NCBI GenBank assembly: GCA_963205235.1
Contig: CAUJIP010000125.1
Coordinates: 1 to 46,863, forward strand
Length of the DNA: 46,863 nt
Direction of reading: 5' to 3'
From: Pseudomonadota bacterium
Lineage (GTDB): Bacteria > Pseudomonadota > Alphaproteobacteria > Rhodobacterales > Rhodobacteraceae
Under the pieces are notes generated by a model. That model was not told the DNA's origin. It made no database searches and worked only from the letters and a program-made list of their open reading frames with translations. Position 1 is the stretch's first letter. The number at the start of each line of letters is the position of its first letter. Of this stretch, positions 33,801 to 42,494 are shown one piece after another. A program made the translations under genes and the position numbers.

Positions 33801-34609
33801 CCGAACTCGCGGGGCTTCAGCCCAAACACTTTCTGTGGGAGGTCAAGGACCGCATCGCCGTCGTGCGCCTGAACCGCCCCGACCGCAAGAACCCGCTGAC
33901 CTTCGACAGCTATGCCGAGCTGCGCGACACCTTCCGCGCACTGGTCTATGCGACGGATGTGGACGTGGTCGTCTTTGCCTCGAATGGTGGCAACTTCTGT
34001 TCCGGTGGCGATGTGCATGACATCATCGGTCCGTTGATCGGCCTGCCGATGAAGGACCTGCTGGCCTTTACCCGGATGACCGGCGATCTGGTCAAGGCGA
34101 TGATTTCCTGTGGGAAACCGATCATCGCGGCGGTCGACGGCGTGGCGGTGGGGGCGGGGGCGATCATTGCGATGGCATCCGATCTGCGGCTGGCAACGCC
34201 TGCGGCGAAATGTGCGTTCCTGTTCACGCGGGTCGGGCTGGCAGGCTGTGACATGGGCGCCTGCGCCATGCTGCCCCGGATCATCGGGCAGGGCCGCGCG
34301 GGGGAACTTTTGTACACGGGCCGGGTCATGCGGGCCGAGGAAGGCGAACGCTGGGGCTTCTGGAACGCGCTTCACGCCCCCGAGGCGCTGGAGGCGGCGG
34401 CAAGGACGCTGGCTGAACAACTGGCCTCGGGCCCGACTTTCGCGCATGGCATCACCAAGACCCAGCTGAACCACGAATGGAACATGGGGCTGGAGCAGGC
34501 CATCGAAGCCGAAGCGCAGGCCCAGGCGATCTGCATGCAGACCAAGGACTTTGAACGCGCCTATCAGGCGTTCGTGGCCAAGGAAAAGCCGGTGTTTCAA
34601 GGCAACTGA
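33797..34609 (+). CDS. Crotonase-fold protein lacking both hydratase glutamates
   Basis: A 270-residue enoyl-CoA hydratase/isomerase-fold protein ([53 protein letters not shown]). At the two catalytic glutamate positions of crotonase it reads Ile (GAGAII, ~123) and, by alignment of [10 protein letters not shown], a non-acidic residue. [11 protein letters not shown] follows and offers an Asp (152). It is therefore unlikely to be a simple hydratase. Ring-opening hydrolases and lyases of aromatic-CoA pathways use the same fold, so it may open the alicyclic ring. It lies between the MarR gene and a GC-rich hairpin repeat. Confidence 0.84.
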   Translation: MTELAGLQPKHFLWEVKDRIAVVRLNRPDRKNPLTFDSYAELRDTFRALVYATDVDVVVFASNGGNFCSGGDVHDIIGPLIGLPMKDLLAFTRMTGDLVKAMISCGKPIIAAVDGVAVGAGAIIAMASDLRLATPAAKCAFLFTRVGLAGCDMGACAMLPRIIGQGRAGELLYTGRVMRAEEGERWGFWNALHAPEALEAAARTLAEQLASGPTFAHGITKTQLNHEWNMGLEQAIEAEAQAQAICMQTKDFERAYQAFVAKEKPVFQGN

Positions 34610-34643
34610 CCCCCGGGGCGCTGCCCCGGACCCCGGGATATTT
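34610..34643 (+). repeat. Rhodobacterial GC-rich hairpin repeat, copy 2
   Basis: Immediately after the crotonase stop lies CCGGGGC-GCT-GCCCCGG (a 7-bp perfect stem with a 3-base loop), then CCCCGGG and GGATATTT. It resembles the element at 26943-26982 in the opposite orientation. Within this operon it may reduce read-through to the acyl-CoA dehydrogenase or mark an mRNA processing site. Confidence 0.65.
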
Positions 34644-34654
34644 GTGGACAGAAA

Positions 34655-35788
34655 ATGAGCGACAAGAGTTTCCTGGACTGGCCTTTCTTCGAAGCCCGCC
34701 ATCGCGAACTTGCGGTGGCGCTGGAAGACTGGTGTGCATCGAACCTTCCGGTCGCGCATGACGATGTCGATGCGGCTTGCAAGGGACTGGTCGCGGCGCT
34801 GGGGGCGGGCGGCTGGCTGCGGCATTCGGGGGCTGGTGCGGGCGAAAAGCTGGACGTCCGCACGCTGTGCCTGATCCGCGAGACTTTGGCGCGTCACGAC
34901 GCACTGGCTGATTTTGCCTTTGCCATGCAGGGGCTGGGAATGGGGGCGATCAGCCTGTTTGGCTCATCCCTGCAGCGGGAATGGCTGGACAGCACGCGGG
35001 CCGGAAAGGCGATTTCGGCCTTTGCCCTGACCGAGCCGGGATCGGGGTCGGATGTCGCGGCGACCAGCACGACTGCGCTTCGGGTGGCTGAAGGATGGCG
35101 GATCGACGGCGAAAAGACCTGGATATCGAACGGCGGAATTGCCGATCTTTATGTCCTTTTCGCCCGCACCGGAGAGGCTCCGGGCGCGCGGGGGCTTTCG
35201 GCTTTTCTGATGCCGGCTGACACGCAGGGTCTGACCATAGCCGAGCGCCTGGAGACCATCGCCCCGCATCCGCTGGCCCGCCTGAGGATGGACGGGGTGA
35301 TCCTGCCCGAAGCCGCTCTGATCGGCACGGCGGGAGAGGGCTTCAAACTGGCCATGTCGGTTCTGGACATCTTCCGCCCGACGGTCGGCGCGGCGGCCCT
35401 GGGGATGGCGCGCCGGGCCCTGGATGAAACTCTTGTCCGGGTGCGGAACCGCAAGATTCAAGGGCAACCGCTGGCCGATATGCAGTTGGTTCAGGGCCAC
35501 CTGGCCGACATGGCGCTGAAGATCGACGCTGCGGCCCTGCTGGTCTATCGCGCCGCCTGGACCAAGGATCAGGGCGCGGCCCGGATCACGCGCGAGGCGG
35601 CCATGGCAAAGCTTTACGCCACCGAAGCCGCGCAGGAGGTGATCGACATGGCGGTTCAACTGCATGGCGGGGACGGGGTTCGCCATGGTCACCCGACGGA
35701 AGCGCTTTATCGTGAAATCCGGGCGCTGCGCATCTATGAAGGCGCGTCGGACGTGCAACGACTGGTCATCGCGCGGTCGCTGTCATGA
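34655..35788 (+). CDS. Acyl-CoA dehydrogenase
   Basis: A 377-residue acyl-CoA dehydrogenase with [37 protein letters not shown] and the catalytic Glu in [11 protein letters not shown], the common position. It should desaturate an alicyclic or ring-opened acyl-CoA and pass electrons to ETF. The start has GGACAG seven bases upstream, right after the hairpin repeat. Its stop overlaps the thioesterase ATG (ATGA). The specific substrate in the aminobenzoate pathway is inferred only from position. Confidence 0.87.
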   Translation: MSDKSFLDWPFFEARHRELAVALEDWCASNLPVAHDDVDAACKGLVAALGAGGWLRHSGAGAGEKLDVRTLCLIRETLARHDALADFAFAMQGLGMGAISLFGSSLQREWLDSTRAGKAISAFALTEPGSGSDVAATSTTALRVAEGWRIDGEKTWISNGGIADLYVLFARTGEAPGARGLSAFLMPADTQGLTIAERLETIAPHPLARLRMDGVILPEAALIGTAGEGFKLAMSVLDIFRPTVGAAALGMARRALDETLVRVRNRKIQGQPLADMQLVQGHLADMALKIDAAALLVYRAAWTKDQGAARITREAAMAKLYATEAAQEVIDMAVQLHGGDGVRHGHPTEALYREIRALRIYEGASDVQRLVIARSLS

Positions 35789-36198
35789 TCTACCATCGGG
35801 ACATCCGTATCGAATTCAACCATTGCGACCCGGCGGGCATCGTCTTTTATCCCCGCTATTTCGAGATGCTGAACTCGGTCGTCGAAAACTTCTTCCGCGA
35901 CGTGGCAAAGCATCCTTTCGAAGCGATGATGCTGGACGATACCGGCGTCCCGACCGCGCGGACGGAAGTGACCTTTACTGCGCCCAGCCGTTTGGGTGAG
36001 GTGCTGGACTGGCGCCTTGCCGTTGCACGCCTTGGCCGCGCAGCGCTTGACCTGACCGTTGAAGCCTGGGGAGCAGACCAAAGGCGGCTGACCGCCGAAA
36101 TCACGGTTGTCCATATCAAGACTGGCCGCCCCAAGGCCTGGCCCGAAGCGGTCCGCGCCCGGATCGCGCAATTTGCGGAGACAAAAGATGAGCCATGA
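35785..36198 (+). CDS. 4-Hydroxybenzoyl-CoA-type (hotdog) thioesterase
   Basis: A 137-residue hotdog-fold thioesterase with the motif [20 protein letters not shown], in which the Asp of CDPAG is the catalytic residue of 4-hydroxybenzoyl-CoA thioesterases. In aerobic aryl-CoA operons such enzymes often release CoA from dead-end aryl-CoA esters, preventing CoA depletion. It is ATGA-coupled to the acyl-CoA dehydrogenase gene, and its last 11 bases overlap the RidA-like gene. A role in hydrolysing betainyl-CoA is unlikely given the distance and operon. Confidence 0.87.
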   Translation: MIYHRDIRIEFNHCDPAGIVFYPRYFEMLNSVVENFFRDVAKHPFEAMMLDDTGVPTARTEVTFTAPSRLGEVLDWRLAVARLGRAALDLTVEAWGADQRRLTAEITVVHIKTGRPKAWPEAVRARIAQFAETKDEP

Positions 36199-36595
36199 TT
36201 TCCTGCATCCCAAGGGCTGGAAGCCGGCCAAGGGCTATTCGAACGGCGTCGCGGCCAGCGGCCGGATGGTCTTTACCGGCGGCATGGTTGGCTGGAATGC
36301 CGATTGCGAGTTCGAGACCGACGATTTTGCCGGTCAGACTGCCCAGGCCCTGAAGAACATCGTCGCGGTCCTGGCCGAAGGCGGGGCACGGCCGGAACAC
36401 CTTGTCAGGCTGACCTGGTTCGTAACCTCGAAGGCCGAGTATCTGGGCTCGCTTCGTGCGTTGGGCCAAGCCTACAAGGAGATCATCGGGCGCCACTATC
36501 CGGCCATGGCGCTGGTGCAGGTCGTGGCCCTGGTCGAAGACCGGGCCAAGGTGGAAATCGAGGCAACCGCAGTCATCCCCGAGGAGGACAAGTGA
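36188..36595 (+). CDS. RidA-family protein lacking the archetypal arginine
   Basis: A 135-residue RidA-fold protein (GWKPAKGYSNGVAASGRMVFTGG, VRLTWFVTSKAEYL). The position of the carboxylate-binding Arg of RidA reads Met (YPAMALVQV, M107), so it belongs to a divergent Rid subgroup. The 2-aminobenzoyl-CoA route makes an enamine or imine on the dearomatised ring. Deamination of that CoA ester, which lacks a free carboxylate, is an attractive role and would fit loss of the Arg; this is inference. The start has GGAGACAAA upstream, and it ends overlapping the ligase start (TGATG). Confidence 0.82.
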   Translation: MSHDFLHPKGWKPAKGYSNGVAASGRMVFTGGMVGWNADCEFETDDFAGQTAQALKNIVAVLAEGGARPEHLVRLTWFVTSKAEYLGSLRALGQAYKEIIGRHYPAMALVQVVALVEDRAKVEIEATAVIPEEDK

Positions 36596-38214
36596 TGCTT
36601 GGACCCACTGGACATAGCGACGGCTTCACCCGGGACCGCCTGCCACAGGCCAAGGATTGGCCGGTGATCGACACGACGCGCTTCGATTATCCCGAATGGT
36701 TGAATGCGGGCGTGGAACTGACCGACCGGATGGTCGAAAAGGGCTTTGGCGACCATACCGCCCTGATCGGGAATGGCCGTAGCCGCACCTACAAAGAGCT
36801 TGCCGACTGGTCGAACCGCATCGCGCATGCGCTGTCCGAAGACTATGGCGTCAAGCCGGGAAATCGCGTGTTGATCCGGTCCGCCAACAATCCGGCGATG
36901 GTTGCCGCGTGGCTAGGGGCAACCAAGGCCGGGGCGGTGGTGGTCAACACCATGCCGATGCTGCGGGCGGGCGAGCTGACCAAGATTGTCGACAAGGCCG
37001 AGATCAGCCATGCTCTTTGCGACACCCGTCTGCTGGAAGAACTGGTTGCCTGCGGCAAGTCCAATGACTTCCTGAAAACGATCGTGGGCTTTGATGGCAC
37101 CGCGAACCATGATGCCGAGCTTGACCGGGTCGCGCTTCGGAAATCCGTGCGCTTCGATGCAGTGAAGACGGGTCGCGATGATGTGGCGCTTCTGGGTTTC
37201 ACCAGCGGCACCACGGGCGAGCCCAAGGCCACGATGCATTTCCATCGCGACCTTCTGATCATCGCTGATGGCTATGCGCGCGAAGTTCTGAACGTGACGC
37301 CCGAAGACGTCTTTGTCGGCTCGCCCCCGCTGGCCTTTACCTTCGGGCTGGGCGGGCTGGCGATCTTTCCGCTGCGCTTTGGTGCGGCGGCGGCACTTCT
37401 GGAACAGGCGAGCCCGCCGAACATGATCCAGATCATCCAGGAACACCGCGCGACTGTCTGCTTTACCGCCCCTACCGCCTATCGCGTCATGCTGCGGGCG
37501 ATGGAGGAGGGAGCCGATCTGTCCAGCCTGCGGGCCGCCGTCAGCGCCGGAGAAACCCTTCCCGCCCCGGTCTATGAGGATTGGATCAAGAAGACCGGCA
37601 AGCCGATGCTGGACGGAATTGGCGCGACTGAAATGCTGCATATCTTCATTACCAACCGCTTCGACGACCACCGCCCCGGCTGCACTGGCCGACCCGTGGC
37701 GGGCTATGAGGCGCGAATCGTAGGAGAGGACATGGCAGAGCTTCCGCGTGGGGAAGTCGGTCGGCTGGCCGTCCGTGGCCCGACCGGCTGCCGCTATCTG
37801 GCCGACGACCGGCAGGGGAAATATGTTCGTGACGGCTGGAACCTGACGGGCGACAGCTTCTGGCAGGACGAAGAGGGCCGCTTCCACTTTGCCGCCCGCT
37901 CTGACGACATGATCATCTCGGCGGGCTACAACATTGCGGGACCCGAGGTCGAAGCCGCACTCTTGTCCCACCCCGCGGTGCTGGAATGCGCCGTCATCGG
38001 CAGCCCGGATGAAGATCGCGGCCAGATTGTCGAGGCCCATGTGGTGCTTGCCGCCGGACATGACCCGGGCGAACTGCTGGTCAAGATCCTGCAGGATCAC
38101 GTCAAGCGCACCATCGCCCCCTACAAATACCCGCGCCGAGTGATCTTCACCGATGCCCTGCCGAAGACCCAGACCGGCAAGATCCAGCGCTTCCGGCTGA
38201 AAGAAGAGGGCTAG
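36595..38214 (+). CDS. abmG: 2-Aminobenzoate-CoA ligase (benzoate-CoA ligase family)
   Basis: A 539-residue acyl-adenylate-forming ligase with P-loop GFTSGTTGEPKATMH, the motif GIGATEMLHIF typical of benzoate-CoA ligases, the hinge YNIAGPEVE and the C-terminal lysine in KTQTGKIQRF. It activates an aromatic acid to its CoA ester with ATP. Co-occurrence with the aminobenzoyl-CoA monooxygenase makes 2-aminobenzoate the leading substrate; benzoate or salicylate cannot be excluded. It starts by overlapping the RidA stop and is the last gene of the operon. It converges on the ROK regulator with a 2-bp gap. Confidence 0.87.
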   Translation: MLGPTGHSDGFTRDRLPQAKDWPVIDTTRFDYPEWLNAGVELTDRMVEKGFGDHTALIGNGRSRTYKELADWSNRIAHALSEDYGVKPGNRVLIRSANNPAMVAAWLGATKAGAVVVNTMPMLRAGELTKIVDKAEISHALCDTRLLEELVACGKSNDFLKTIVGFDGTANHDAELDRVALRKSVRFDAVKTGRDDVALLGFTSGTTGEPKATMHFHRDLLIIADGYAREVLNVTPEDVFVGSPPLAFTFGLGGLAIFPLRFGAAAALLEQASPPNMIQIIQEHRATVCFTAPTAYRVMLRAMEEGADLSSLRAAVSAGETLPAPVYEDWIKKTGKPMLDGIGATEMLHIFITNRFDDHRPGCTGRPVAGYEARIVGEDMAELPRGEVGRLAVRGPTGCRYLADDRQGKYVRDGWNLTGDSFWQDEEGRFHFAARSDDMIISAGYNIAGPEVEAALLSHPAVLECAVIGSPDEDRGQIVEAHVVLAAGHDPGELLVKILQDHVKRTIAPYKYPRRVIFTDALPKTQTGKIQRFRLKEEG

Positions 38215-38216
38215 TG

Positions 38217-39464
38217 TCAGGCCGTGCGGGCCGCGGCGTTCTGGTCGATCAGGTAGCGTTGGCTTAGCGGGATTGCCGCTGCGCCAAGCGACCGCGCCAT
38301 CGGCCCGACCGTGCCTTCCCGCACGGTAAGGGGCGTGATGCCCGACAGATCAAGCTTTGCCAAGGCAACGCGGGTTGCCTCGGTGATCCGGGCGCGGATC
38401 ACGGGGGGCATCCAGCCATCGATCATCACCGCTTCAAGTTCCAGCAGCGAGGCCGCAGACAAGGTGGCAAGCGCCAGCCCCTGCGCCGCCCGGTCGATCC
38501 AGTCTTGCAGCAGCGGTTCGGACACCTGCCATTGATCCGGGTTTTCCCAAAGCTGCGATGAATCCTCGCCAGCCGCGTCCATCGCCCGTGCCAGTGCCGA
38601 CATCGATGCAAGATCGAAAAGACGCGGGCTTGCTCCGCCTGCGCCCGGCATCGGCAAAGGTCCCACGCCGGCTGCGTTGCCGCTGCGGCCAAGGAAAAGC
38701 TGGCCGTTCAGCACAAGCCCGCCGCCGATGAAATAGCCGAAGTAGAAGTACAGAAAATCGCGTGGCCGTTCACCTGATCCGAACACGAGCTCGGCCCCGC
38801 AGGCCGAAGTGGCGTCGTTCTGGACATAGACCGGCAGGCCGGTGGCAGTGGCCAGTTCGGCCTGAATGTCGCGGTTGCGCCATTCGTCCATTTCCTCTTG
38901 CGGGGCCCCGACTGCCTGAACCCAGTTCCAAAGCTGGAACGGCATCGCAACGCCCATCCCCGAAATCCGGTCGCGGACGGCGTCGGGCAAGTTGCGGGTC
39001 AGGCCGGGAAGCGCCTCGGTGACGAAGGCAATGATCGTGCTTGGCGTCGGATAGCCATAGGTGCGCCGGTGCATGCCCCGGACGGTGCCGACGAAATCGA
39101 CCAACATCAGATCGGCCGAGCGGCGACCGATCTTCAGGCCCAGGAAAAAGGCCCCATCCGCCGCAAGCGACATCGGCACCGAAGGCTGGCCAATCCGGCC
39201 CCGGATCGGCTCGCCCCGCACCAGAAGCCCGTCGCTTTCCAACGACCGCATGATCACTGAAACGGTCTGCGCCGACAGGCCCGTGATCCGCGCGATATCC
39301 GATTTGGCCAAGGCCCCCTGTTGCCGCACCAGGCTTAGAACCAGTCGCTCGTTATGGGCCCGCATGCCGGACTGGTTCGATCCGCGCAGCGCAACATCAA
39401 CCGGTTCATGCGTTGACCGGTCGTCAAAAGCGTCAGAGGCAGGGAGTTCCGTCTGGTCCGTCAT
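38217..39464 (-). CDS. frcR: ROK-family transcriptional repressor of the sugar transporter
   Basis: A 415-residue ROK protein with an N-terminal winged HTH (ERLVLSLVRQQGALAKSDIARITGLS, about 39-90) and a C-terminal ROK sugar-binding domain. The kinase ATP motif is degenerate (GLKIGRRSADLML), and the zinc cysteine cluster of ROK kinases is absent near GVGPLPMPGAGG, so it should be a regulator only. It follows the FucU/RbsD-like gene (ATGA overlap) and is divergent from frcB, as expected for FrcR-type control by fructose or a related sugar. The gene name is by analogy with the rhizobial frc locus. Confidence 0.85.
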   Translation of the reverse strand: MTDQTELPASDAFDDRSTHEPVDVALRGSNQSGMRAHNERLVLSLVRQQGALAKSDIARITGLSAQTVSVIMRSLESDGLLVRGEPIRGRIGQPSVPMSLAADGAFFLGLKIGRRSADLMLVDFVGTVRGMHRRTYGYPTPSTIIAFVTEALPGLTRNLPDAVRDRISGMGVAMPFQLWNWVQAVGAPQEEMDEWRNRDIQAELATATGLPVYVQNDATSACGAELVFGSGERPRDFLYFYFGYFIGGGLVLNGQLFLGRSGNAAGVGPLPMPGAGGASPRLFDLASMSALARAMDAAGEDSSQLWENPDQWQVSEPLLQDWIDRAAQGLALATLSAASLLELEAVMIDGWMPPVIRARITEATRVALAKLDLSGITPLTVREGTVGPMARSLGAAAIPLSQRYLIDQNAAARTA

Positions 39465-39901
39465 CGCGCGCTTTCATGGCCGATCACACCCTTTCGCAGG
39501 ATGACGTTTGCATAAAGTGCAAGCTCGGACGTGGCAACGATGGTATGGGCAGCCCGCACCCGCGGATATAGGTCCGCACCAGCAAGTGCCACCACCTTGC
39601 GGCCTGGGGCGAGTTCGGCACAGACCGCATCGATCTCGCGGTGAATCGTCCCTGCTTGCGCGGCGTCATTGTTCAATGCGGCGCGCAGAACGGGGGCAGG
39701 CACATCGCGGTCAAGCGGCAGGACGGCCAGAATTGCCCTCAGCACGGCAATCAGGGAATGGCCGTCTGCCCGCACCAACCGCCGTGCATGATCCTGCGCA
39801 GGATAGTTCCCGTCGACAATGGCGATCTCGTCGCCGTGGCCCATCGAGCGCAGGGCGTAAAGCATGTCTGGCCCCAGAAGGGGTGGCAGTCCGATCAGCA
39901 T
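39461..39901 (-). CDS. RbsD/FucU-family sugar mutarotase
   Basis: A 146-residue FucU/RbsD protein (MLIGLPPLLGPDMLYALRSMGHGDEIAIVDGNYPA) that interconverts alpha and beta anomers of a sugar. The His in GHGDE and the C-terminal ATSELALYANVILRKG are family features. The ATG at 39901 with GAGG upstream gives the right length; an earlier in-frame ATG would add 27 unrelated residues. It is co-transcribed with the ROK repressor and is divergent from the transporter genes. The anomer processed is probably the sugar imported by FrcBCA, which would be a pyranose or furanose substrate. Confidence 0.87.
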   Translation of the reverse strand: MLIGLPPLLGPDMLYALRSMGHGDEIAIVDGNYPAQDHARRLVRADGHSLIAVLRAILAVLPLDRDVPAPVLRAALNNDAAQAGTIHREIDAVCAELAPGRKVVALAGADLYPRVRAAHTIVATSELALYANVILRKGVIGHESAR

Positions 39902-39985
39902 CCCGACGCCTCGTGGTTTGGCGATGGCCCTGAGCCAAGCGCAATTCTTGCCAGAATGATGAAGGAATCGGTCGTCTGTCAATAT

Positions 39986-40002
39986 TAAATCAGAGTGATT
40001 TA
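39986..40002. promoter_or_regulatory. 17-bp palindromic operator-like site (ROK type)
   Basis: TAAATCA-GAG-TGATTTA is a perfect inverted repeat in the control region between the mutarotase/ROK genes and frcB. Its AT-rich arms resemble Mlc/NagC/ROK-type operators. TTGACC at 40009-40014 just downstream could be the -35 of the frcB promoter, so a bound repressor would block it. Confidence 0.65.
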
Positions 40003-40120
40003 TTTATCTTGACCTGATGCCGGGAATCGGCTTTTCTTTGCATCGTCGGCAGGCTTGAAACGCGGCCTGCAAGACTATCGGTGCGGGATGGACCCGTTCC
40101 AAATCCTTGGGAGGATAGAC

Positions 40121-41132
40121 ATGTCATTCAAAGTTGCTGCGCTGGCTGGCGCTGCCATGCTGGCCCTGGTTGCGGGTTCGGCTTCTGCTGCCGACCTGGC
40201 CTGCCTGATCACGAAAAACAACACCAACCCCTTCTTCGTGAAAATGAAGGAAGGCGCCGAGGCTGCCGCCGCGGCCGCCGGTCTTGATTTCCAAGCCTAC
40301 GCTGGCGAAAAGGACGGCGACGCCGCCCCGCAGATCACTGCTATCGAAAACTGCGTTGCTGCTGGCGCAAAGGGTATCCTGATCACCCCGTCGAACGACA
40401 GCGTCGGCCCGGCCCTGAAGGCCGCCCGCGCCGCTGGCATCCTCGTGATCGCTCTGGACAACCCCGCTGGCTGACGGCGAAGCACAGGACATCACCTTTG
40501 CGACCGACAACTTCGAAGCTGGTCTGCTGATCGGCAAATGGGCTGCCGCCACGATGGGCGACACCTCGGGTGCCAAGATTGCGATGCTTGACATCAACAA
40601 GGACAACATCTCGGTCGACGTGCAGCGCGACACCGGCTTCCTGGTCGGCTTCGGCATCGAAGTTCCGGATCTGACCGTGATGGGTTCGGAAACCGATCCG
40701 CGCGTCATCGGCCACGAATCCTCGGATGCGAACCCCGAAGGCGGTCTGCGCGCGATGGAAACCCTGCTGGCAAAAGACCCGGACATCAACGTGATCTACA
40801 CGATCAACGAACCGGCCGCCGAAGGTGCTTTCCAGGCGATGAAGAACGCTGGCAAGGAAGCCCAGGCGATCATCGTTTCGGTTGACGGCGGCTGCCCAGG
40901 CGTGGCCTCGGTCAAGTCGGGCGTCATCGGCGCGACCTCGCAGCAGTACCCGCTGAAAATGGCTGGCCTTGGCATCGACGCCATCGCCGCCTACGCCAAA
41001 GACGGGACCAAGCCGACGGTGACCGAAGGTCTGTCCTTCTTCAACACCGGCGTGAACCTGGTGACCGACAAGCCCGCCGAAGGCGTGCCGTCGATCGACA
41101 CCACTGAAGGCACGGCTCTCTGCTGGGGCTGA
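40121..41132 (+). CDS. frcB: Frc-type sugar ABC transporter binding protein, frameshifted
   Basis: A periplasmic sugar-binding protein (peripla_BP_4, ribose/fructose type) split across two frames. The first part (40121-40474) has a Sec signal peptide ([23 protein letters not shown], residues 1-23), [19 protein letters not shown] and LVIALD, then reaches a stop. Removing one A at 40460/40461 restores [23 protein letters not shown] and an open frame to the stop at 41132, about 336 residues in all. Both halves are otherwise intact. It is therefore either a sequencing/assembly error or a very recent inactivation. The start has GGGAGGA upstream. Downstream, a hairpin precedes frcC. Confidence 0.85.
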
Positions 41133-41160
41133 TCCTGCCCTAAGGTGACTTGATTAGTGA

Positions 41161-41190
41161 AAGGGCGGCTTTACAGTCGCCCTTCTTCTT
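41161..41190 (+). terminator. Hairpin between frcB and frcC
   Basis: AAGGGCG (41161-41167) and CGCCCTT (41178-41184) form a perfect 7-bp stem with a 10-base loop, followed by CTTCTT. It lies 29 bases after the frcB stop. It probably terminates part of the transcripts, giving more binding protein than permease. Confidence 0.7.
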
Positions 41191-41237
41191 AGGCGAACTC
41201 GCACGAGTGTCGTCTTCATCAGGAGGACCAATCCAAG

Positions 41238-42494
41238 ATGGCCAGCCCGACCGAACCCACCAAGACAATATCTGATTACGAAGCGACATTGGCAAAGGCG
41301 GACACCGCCGTTGCAAGCTTCGAGCGGGACGACAAGACCTTCATTCAGGTCCTTCGCAACTTCCTTCGGCGCAATCCCACGATGATCCCGGCGCTTGTGC
41401 TGGTGCTGTCGATCCTGGCCTTCGGCTTGATTGAACCGCGTTTTCTTGGGACGGGTGCGCTGTCCACCGTGTTGAAACAGGTGACTGTCACAGGTTTCAT
41501 CGCACTGGCCCAGACCCTGATCATCCTGACTGCGGGTATCGACCTTTCGGTCGGGGCGATCCTTGTCGTCTCGTCGCTGGTCATGGGAACCACGGCCGTT
41601 ACCAGCGGCATCCCGGTTCCAACCGGCTTTGGCCCGATGGAGCTTTTCGGGATATCGCTGCCCTTCGGGCTTGAATTCACCCGGATGATCCTTCCGGTCT
41701 ATGATGCCATCATTCTGGGAATTCTGGTCGGCGGTGTCATGGGCATGGTCAACGGCCTGCTGGTCGTGAAGGCAAAGCTGCCGCCCTTCATCGTGACCTT
41801 GGGCACGCTTTCAATCTTCGAGGCTCTCAAGCTTTGGTATTCGCAATCGGAATCGGTCCGAAACGTCGACATTGTCGAAAAGGCCCCCGGCCTGCTGTGG
41901 TTCGGCGAAGGGATCGCCATCGCCAAGGCGAAGGACCCTGCGGTGATCGACAGTGGTCTGGTGATCACCGGTTTTGGCGAACCCCGCATCTTTTTCATGG
42001 ACGCTACCGAGTATCTTGGCGTCGCCCAACTGTCCTGGGGCGTGTTCATGCTGGTCATCCTGGCGGCGGTCCTGTGGTACGTTCTGAACCACACCGCATG
42101 GGGTCGGCACGTCCATGCCATTGGTGATGATCCCGATGCTGCAATGCTGTCCGGGATCCGGGTCGGTCGGACGCTGATTTCGGTCTATACCGTTGCCGGG
42201 CTGATCTGTGGCTTTGCCGCCTGGATCGCCATCGGTCGGGTCGGTTCGATCTCGCCCATCGCCTTTGCTGACGTGAACCTCGCCTCGATCACCGCCGTGG
42301 TGATTGGCGGCACCTCGCTTTTCGGTGGGCGCGGGTCGATCATCGGCTCGGTCCTTGGGGCGATCATCGTTGGCGTTTTCATCACCGGCCTTTCGCTGGC
42401 AGGGGTGGACGACTACTGGCAGAAATTCGCGGCGGGGTGCCTTGTCATCATCGCTGTGGCACTTGATCAATGGCTGCGGAGGGCTTCGCAATGA
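41238..42494 (+). CDS. frcC: Sugar ABC transporter permease, FrcC type
   Basis: A 418-residue BPD_transp_2 (ribose/fructose family) permease with about ten hydrophobic helices. TLIILTAGIDLSVGAILVVSS is the family signature near residues 92-112, KLPPFIVTLGTLSIF is another, and the AIGDDPDAAMLSGI loop contacts the ATPase. A 48-residue soluble N-terminus precedes the first helix, as in rhizobial FrcC. AGGAGG lies eleven bases before the ATG. It overlaps frcA by ATGA. Confidence 0.88.
   Translation: MASPTEPTKTISDYEATLAKADTAVASFERDDKTFIQVLRNFLRRNPTMIPALVLVLSILAFGLIEPRFLGTGALSTVLKQVTVTGFIALAQTLIILTAGIDLSVGAILVVSSLVMGTTAVTSGIPVPTGFGPMELFGISLPFGLEFTRMILPVYDAIILGILVGGVMGMVNGLLVVKAKLPPFIVTLGTLSIFEALKLWYSQSESVRNVDIVEKAPGLLWFGEGIAIAKAKDPAVIDSGLVITGFGEPRIFFMDATEYLGVAQLSWGVFMLVILAAVLWYVLNHTAWGRHVHAIGDDPDAAMLSGIRVGRTLISVYTVAGLICGFAAWIAIGRVGSISPIAFADVNLASITAVVIGGTSLFGGRGSIIGSVLGAIIVGVFITGLSLAGVDDYWQKFAAGCLVIIAVALDQWLRRASQ

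Noticed and set aside
35785-36198. Thioesterase as the missing betainyl-CoA thioesterase of carnitine breakdown
   Set aside because: It is embedded by overlaps in the aminobenzoate operon 20 kb away, and its motif is the aryl-CoA type.
40440-40480. Programmed ribosomal frameshift in frcB
   Set aside because: A +1 shift would be needed, but there is no known +1 shift site, rare-codon or stop context with a stimulating sequence, and binding-protein genes do not use this mechanism.
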